The notes under the pieces: generated by a model
The model's database searches: none
What the model was told of the DNA's origin: nothing
What the model saw: only the letters and a program-made list of their open reading frames with translations
DNA from: Chlorops oryzae
Lineage: Eukaryota > Arthropoda > Insecta > Diptera > Chloropidae
Assembly: GCA_020466095.1 (NCBI GenBank)
Contig: CM035806.1
Coordinates: 145,509,420 to 145,573,419 of the forward strand
Direction: 5' to 3'
Length of the DNA: 64,000 bases
Shown: piece after piece, positions 59,103-64,000 of the stretch
Position numbering within the stretch: position 1 is the first letter of the stretch
Layout of the letters: each line of letters starts with the position of its first letter
Program-made: the position numbers and the translations under genes

Positions 59103-59347
59103 TTGCAGGTAGCCGAAGGACCTGCTTATTAATGCCATGAATATGCTATATATCAATCATATAGAACATATCAATGTCGCTGTTCATATTAGACGACAAA
59201 TTATCAGCGACAAAGTTGTTTTGTCGGCGAGGGACGCACGGGGAAGAGATAAAAACGCTCCCATACCACAACCCCGAACGACTTTTGCCATCAAACCAAC
59301 TACGTCGCTGGTGGTTTGTCGCCAAATATGAACAGCACATATAACCA

Positions 59348-59558
59348 TATATGTCACTCTCATAGATAATGCGCGGGACATTTCCCGCCAGTTAGAAAGA
59401 GATGTTACTCGGCAGACAAAAAATAAGCGAGAGAGAAATATTTTTGGTGAGTACCTAAGTGCAAAATGCTCAGTTTGGTGGGTACCCAAGACCGTGGCGG
59501 GTAGCCAAGACCGTGTTCGAAAAGAGCCAAAATGGAAACGGCTCCTGAGTGACATATG
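59348..59558. mobile_element. TATATGTCACTC MITE, copy 2
   Basis: A 211-bp copy of 15379-15590, sharing the ends, GCCAGTTAGAAAGAGATG, TTTTGGTGAGTACCTAAGTG and AACGGCTCCTGAGTGACATA. Confidence 0.8.
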
Positions 59559-59646
59559 AGTCGTTCAGTGGATAAAGGGAATGAGTCCATCCAATGAGTG
59601 ATCAGTGAAAATCGCTTGGAAACATTTGAAATGATTTTTGGAAAAG

Positions 59647-60430
59647 GTAAAATCGAAAAAAAAATCGCTCAAAACGGAAAAACCCCCTCGTTCTGGCATC
59701 AGTGCATAGATTAAAATTTTAGAATGACGCCTATAATTCTCATTTGATTTGTAAAATGCGACACATAAGACTCGCAGAATTTCTGAAGGTTTTTGACGAC
59801 GTGATGAAGCAAGAAGGTGTGTAAGTTATAATCATCATCACCATGACCGTCATCATCATCACCAACCTCACCAGTGTTGCGAACTCCTCAGATGGAAAAA
59901 GCGCTGATTCATTTTGAAAACGCGCTAAAAAGCACCGGAAATCAATGATTCCCAATTTCTATTGGTCCATCTTACAGCTGTTGTGTTAGAAAGCAATACT
60001 TGGCTTACGTTATTACAATGTTAAAAATTGAAGGAAAAACTACTTTGAAAACTTTAATGAACGCAACGAAAAAGCGTTAGATTTCGCGCAAAAATAGTTT
60101 AGCGCTAAAAAGAAGTTTTCGCGCCGCGGGCCTTCCAAAAGCGCTAGATCTAGCGCGAAAATCGCTAAGTTGGCATCACTGCTTACATTAATGGCTCGTT
60201 AAGTCCGGAGGCTGATTTAAAACAAGCCATGTGGGGTTCGTGGGGATATGGAAACGCATCAAACGTACCGACGCAGAAAATTATTTCAGAAGTGGTTTAG
60301 GGGATAGCAAAACTATCCACCGAGATCATTTTCTCAATCCCCTTTGTGATTTCCCACATTTCGAGGGCGGCTTGAACCCCCAAAGTCACCCTCCGAATAC
60401 GCTCATAGTTCCCTTTGATGGTATTCGTCC
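59647..60430. repeat. Segmental duplicate A, second copy
   Basis: Counterpart of 45738-46925 (see there), lacking about 390 bp. A (CATCAC)-type tract and an ATCGATA module follow it at 60670-61230, as at 45.9-49.3 kb, so the compound repeat is larger than the duplicate alone. Confidence 0.8.
59872..60181. mobile_element. CAGTGTTGCCAACT element, hAT-like, copy 2
   Basis: A 310-bp copy of 45972-46281 with the same ends and near-identical interior. Confidence 0.65.
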
Positions 60431-60640
60431 TGAAAACAAATTTCCAATCATAATTTCCCTCCAAATGCAAAACTACCCCGAGAAATGGTAATTTTTTTCA
60501 AAAAATTCCTACAATTCTCACTGAATTCATGATTTCGGAAACGTATATAAAGCAATGAATTGAAGAAATTCTCAGTCATCTCAGTAGAGACTGGAGACTA
60601 TCGGCTTACACGGTCTTTACCCAAACACATTTTCATTACC

Positions 60641-61230
60641 ACTCACCAATCAAACATTCATCTCTCACTCTTTATCACACCATCATCATCTTCAACATCA
60701 CAATCCCAACATCATCATCACCATAACCTCACCATAATCTCATCTCGTAACCTCAGACATCATCATACACCATCACACACACATCATCATCACCATACCA
60801 CCATCATCATCACCATCACCCAACCTCGCCATATCATCACCAATCATCACATCACATCACCATCATCATCATCACACCCCACATATTCATACAACCAACT
60901 CACCATCATCATCGCCATCAACAACATCAATCACCATCATCAACACATCACCATCACCATCGTCATCATTACCATCATCACCATCACCAACCTCACCATC
61001 ATCGGCATCATTGCCATCATCACCAACCTCACCATCAAAATCATCATCACTAGCATCGATAGTTTCGATTATCGATAATTTTGACAATCGATAATTTTCA
61101 TAATCGAAAGATGAATTTTCGATCGGCTCGGCCCAACCTAAATTAATGCATTTTTAGGAATCTGTCCATTTCAAAAAGAAGAAAGCCCTCTGTCACCGCC
61201 AGCATCGCCTTTCAAATGCTAAAGTAACAC
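60641..61230. repeat. CATCAC tract followed by a diverged ATCGATA module
   Basis: CATCAC/CATCAT words from about 60665 to 61050, then ATCGATAGTTTCGATTATCG, a CGATCGGCTC..CCC stretch, AATCTGTCCATTTC and CACCGCCAGCATCGCC, the same order of parts as at 48926-49258. It stops where the TTAA-flanked element begins. Confidence 0.8.
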
Positions 61231-61239
61231 GCTATTTAA

Positions 61240-61921
61240 GCGAACCCGACACGGTACTGAATTCAGTACTGAACGCTATATGTGTATTAGTGAAATAGAT
61301 GTGTATGCGTCTCACTTACAACAAGGGAAGCGATTCAGTACGCAAAATCCAAATCGTTTTGATTTTGCGTACTGAATGGCTGAATTCAGTAACGCGTATG
61401 CGCGACATACTGAATTCAGTAACTGAATTCATTTGAGAGAAAATTTTACGGCGAGACGACGTGATGGCGGACAACGATGATAAATCATTTATTTTGGAAT
61501 TCATTGAATTTTACCGTGGTTTACAGCGCTGTGGGATATAAAAAGCCCAGAATATAGCAATCGAGTTATACGGGAACAACAAAACCAGCAGCTCCTAGAA
61601 AAATACCAAGAGCGGTATCCAAATGCATCCAAAAAAGATGTTGGGAAAAAAATTAACAATTTGCGCAGCAACTACAAGCGGGAGGTAAAACGCATGAAGG
61701 AAGCTGAGAGGAGTGGTGCTCGTTTTTCGTTTTCCTTTTTTTTTAATGCCACTACAACAGCCGCCAAAATTATTTTGTCCGCGTTTGACATCGTCGTCTG
61801 CACTCGTTGAAAACAAGCGACAAATAATGAAGTATACTAAATTCAGTAACGTGTCGACGCAAACATACTGAACACGTACGTATGAATTCAGTAGGCTATT
61901 CAGTACCGTGTCGGGGTTCGC
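61240..61921. mobile_element. TTAA-flanked TIR element carrying a decayed MADF domain
   Basis: A 682-bp element. Ends GCGAACCCGACACGGTACTG and the inverted CAGTACCGTGTCGGGGTTCGC lie between TTAA at 61236-61239 and 61922-61925. TGAATTCAGTA words repeat near both ends. It contains the MADF-like pseudogene at 61464-61730. PIF/Harbinger elements often carry a second, MYB/MADF-type protein and use a 3-bp TWA site; a 4-bp TTAA site would point to piggyBac or Kolobok. The flanks fit both TTA/TAA and TTAA. Confidence 0.8.
61464..61730 (+). pseudogene. Decayed MADF-domain (MYB-like) transposon protein fragment
   Basis: Starting at the ATG at 61464 one frame reads FILEFIEFYR. After a frameshift near 61522 another reads ALWDIKSPEYSNRVI, then QLLEKYQERYPNASKK, KKINNLRSNYKREVKRM and KEAERSGA, the typical order of a MADF DNA-binding domain. 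It is broken by the frameshift and ends in a T-rich stretch, so it is not functional as read. Confidence 0.75.
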
Positions 61922-62051
61922 TTAACACGTTAAGACATTTCGATAATGAAACAAAATTTTTTTTTGTAATAAGGACGCAAAAAGTAGTAAAAATTTCGTG
62001 TCTGGGAATCGATACGTCTCAGTATCGCACTACCGAGGAATCGATGCCAAA

Positions 62052-62083
62052 TATCGATAGTATCACTGGAAAAGCATCGATAC
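62052..62083 (+). promoter_or_regulatory. DRE-type motifs upstream of the NUDT9-like gene
   Basis: TATCGATA at 62052-62059 is an exact match to the DREF binding element of fly housekeeping promoters, and CATCGATA follows at 62075-62082. They lie about 80-110 bp before the chosen ATG at 62161. The caveat is that ATCGATA words are abundant in the repeats of this window, so the motif may be inherited from repeat DNA. Confidence 0.5.
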
Positions 62084-62160
62084 ACGATAGTATCGTCTCG
62101 GTATCGCCTATACCTAGTTCTGGCACTAGTGGCTACATCTTGTTAAACAAAACTTTGAAA

Positions 62161-63074
62161 ATGATTAAGCCGGGAGTTTTCAAGCACATTACTTGTCGAA
62201 ATAATACGTATCCAAAAAGCAGCATACAAAGGTTTCCTGTTCCCGATGAGTTTGTTTTCTGGTCAACGGTGTATGCCGACTATGATCCTCCACAGTACAC
62301 AGCTCCTCATATTAACGGCCTAGTGTGGGCAGATCCTGAAGACTTTACATGCTCGGACGAAAATGCGCCCAAGTGGAACCACTTGGACGGCAAAATCAAT
62401 CGCAAATCTTTTACCGGAGACTATATAATCGAAGATAACGGTAAGCCGCAGAACCCTTTTGGACGAACTGGTCTACGTGGACGTGGGCTCTTGGGCCGTT
62501 GGGGTCCTAATCATGCAGCCGATCCCATTGTAACACGCTGGAAAAGGGACTCTGTTGGTTGCATTTTGAAAAGTCCCCTAACCGATAAGAATATACTACA
62601 AATGGTTGGGATTCAAAGACACGATAATCATTTATGGGCTATACCTGGCGGAATGGTCGATCCAGGGGAGAAAGTAAGCGTTACACTAAAGCGAGAATTC
62701 ATGGAAGAAGCTTTAGATAGCTTTGGTAAGTTTGAATAAGATAAAATAAAATCTCACGAGGATAAGTAGGTATAAATATCTCAATTGCAATGTTAATAGA
62801 CAACCAAAAAATGATTGATGAATTCTTCGCAAGCGGCTCGGAAATTTATAAGGGCTATATTGACGATTTCCGGAATACTGACAATGCTTGGATGGAGACT
62901 GTTGCATATAATTTCCATGACAGCGATGGTAAACAAGTTGGGAAACTTGAACTTTCAGCCGGTGACGATGCTGCAAATGTTAAATGGATGGATATTGATT
63001 GTAAATTAAAATTACACGCAAATCATATTGATATTGTGGAGCAAGTTGTCAAGCGTCTGAATGCTCATTGGTGA
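62161..63074 (+). CDS. ADP-ribose pyrophosphatase, NUDT9 family (two exons)
   Basis: Hydrolyses ADP-ribose to AMP and ribose 5-phosphate. Exons 62161-62725 and 62800-63074 with a 74-bp intron (TTTG/GTAAGT ... TTAATAG/AC), split inside an Asp codon. The product is 279 residues. Family signatures: WADPEDF (56-62), GRTGLRGRGLLGRWGPNHAA (101-120), DPIVTRWKRD (121-130), the Nudix box from G164 through E170, R178-E179 and E182-E183 (GGMVDPGEKVSVTLKREFME), then IYKGYIDD, RNTDNAWMET and AGDDAANVKWMDID. It is shorter than human NUDT9 (350), mainly at the N terminus. The frame is open upstream to 61882, but that part begins inside the transposon end and covers the DRE motifs, so 62161 is preferred; 62044 is the alternative. 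An AATAAA lies at 63173-63178. Confidence 0.92.
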
Positions 63075-63172
63075 GAATGTGGTGTGGAAGACTTCCGCTT
63101 GGCTTTTTTCTGTGATTGAAGGATGTTTTTTGCTATTATTTATTGAATTTGTATGCATTTAAATTTTTTTTA

Positions 63173-63178
63173 AATAAA
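63173..63178 (+). terminator. Polyadenylation signal of the NUDT9-like gene
   Basis: AATAAA about 100 nt after the stop codon at 63074, following a T-rich stretch. The only such hexamer close downstream. Confidence 0.65.
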
Positions 63179-63209
63179 ATGGTAGTGTTTCTTCGTGTGG
63201 TAGACATTA

Positions 63210-63325
63210 GTGGTATCATGCAACTTCGCAAATTGCAAATGGAAATTTGTCAACAACTGTCAAAATTTATATAAAATTACGATGGGAAAATTGCGAAGGA
63301 ATTTGCGAAGCTGCATGAGTACCAC
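63210..63325. mobile_element. GTGGTA MITE, TA target
   Basis: A 116-bp element with ends GTGGTATCATGCAACTTCGC and the inverted GCGAAGCTGCATGAGTACCAC, between TA at 63208-63209 and 63326-63327. It lies just beyond the NUDT9 polyadenylation signal. Possibly a Tc1/mariner-type MITE. Confidence 0.75.
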
Positions 63326-64000
63326 TATTATTTCTGTTCAAATGACAGCCCAGTCGGAAATTTCACTACCCTGCAAACACACTACCTGTTAATTACCAGG
63401 AGATTTAACTAATAGCGCTAACTATACTTTTTGGTAGTCAATATGAAAAAGATTCTATTAGCTCCTTAAGGGCAGTGTGAAAAAACGACCTGAAACATAT
63501 GTACGTGTAAGAATTTATCCTTTTCTTTCATATGAACTCTCGCATATGTTTTGACATACTGTTGTCTTGCTTTTTTATGGTAGGCATACTGACTGTTTCA
63601 CGAGTGAAATACCCAATACTATTAACAACAAAATTCGTTAGACATCACGTATATATCAGTAGTATTATCAGGAAGCCTTTTAGGTAGGTGTATGGAAAGC
63701 CTCACGGAAATGCCTTAGGCATTCCTTTGAAAAGAGGTATCACTTTTTGGCAAGCCTATCTAACGGTAGAATATTTTAGGGCTAGCGTCAAAATTAAGTA
63801 ATGCTGTGAAAAAAGATAAAATTCTGTAAAGAGCTGCAAGTCCAAAAACATTCTTTCGACTTAACAATTTTTATTCCATAGTGATGCTTCATCTAGTCCA
63901 AAAAAAATTCTTAACAAGTAGTCGGTATTATAGCATGAAAAACTTTACTTTCGCATAGCACAAAGCCGCTTACATCAGCCGTCTCTTTTACGCATACGTA
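63326..64000. other. Intergenic, no gene seen
   Basis: CCCTGCAAACACACTACC at 63370 may be the start of another CCCTGC element whose right end was not found. No gene is supported to the end of the window. Confidence 0.45.

Noticed and set aside
60231..60491. 86-codon open frame in segmental duplicate A
   Set aside because: It is not open in the corresponding part of the other copy (46.3-46.9 kb) and has no recognisable domain.
61882..62160. Longer N terminus of the NUDT9-like protein
   Set aside because: The extension starts within the transposon terminal repeat and overlaps DRE motifs; it has no similarity to NUDT9. It is kept only as an alternative.

Overview
The window is eukaryotic and insect-like, most probably from a higher fly (Diptera). 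Introns are very short (67-79 bp, GT-AG) where they can be read. The protein at 24.1-26.5 kb has the insect form of Sprouty, with glutamine, serine and histidine tracts. The intergenic DNA is AT-rich and full of CATA/TATG, TC/GA and CAG/CAA simple repeats and small DNA transposons. A drosophilid or tephritid-like fly is my best guess, but the sequence does not settle the family.

Three protein-coding genes can be supported. (1) sprouty (sty), plus strand, 24117-26467: the receptor-tyrosine-kinase feedback inhibitor, read here as two frames broken by an apparent one-base deletion in a CAG tract near 25645. Its coding exon begins after a splice acceptor at 23961. (2) An iduronate-2-sulfatase (IDS), minus strand, three exons between 57449 and 55564: a lysosomal sulfatase that degrades heparan and dermatan sulfate. 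(3) An ADP-ribose pyrophosphatase of the NUDT9 family, plus strand, two exons between 62161 and 63074, with a DREF-type TATCGATA motif about 100 bp upstream. They share no obvious pathway. IDS and NUDT9 are transcribed away from each other and separated by about 4.7 kb of transposon-derived DNA.

The rest is mostly mobile-element sediment. 0-7.8 kb: microsatellites, nested terminal-inverted-repeat (TIR) elements and a polypyrimidine tract of about 950 bp. 7.86-15.0 kb: a palindrome of about 7.1 kb with arms of about 3.3 kb around a 449-bp spacer that carries a tRNA-derived SINE. 15-24 kb: miniature elements (pogo-like, CCCTGCAGG family), a SINE, and CT/GA tracts leading to sprouty. 26.5-44 kb: sprouty 3' region, then very AT-rich DNA with hAT-like, piggyBac-like and unassigned TIR elements, several of them nested. 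44.7-51.1 kb: a compound repeat region made of duplicated blocks, a nearly G-free (CATCAC)n satellite of about 1.5 kb, and clusters of ATCGATA motifs; parts of it recur at 59.6-61.2 kb. 58.6-61.9 kb: a P-element-like MITE, a hAT MITE, and a TTAA-flanked element with a decayed MADF domain just upstream of NUDT9.

The most distinctive pattern is a set of elements that begin CCC(T/A)G.. and end ..GGG, are flanked by 2-bp target duplications of varied sequence (TA, TT, GT, AA, AT), and are rich in TGACA/TGTCA words. One insertion can be proven inside the window by comparison with an unoccupied paralogous site. I could not assign this set to a known superfamily.
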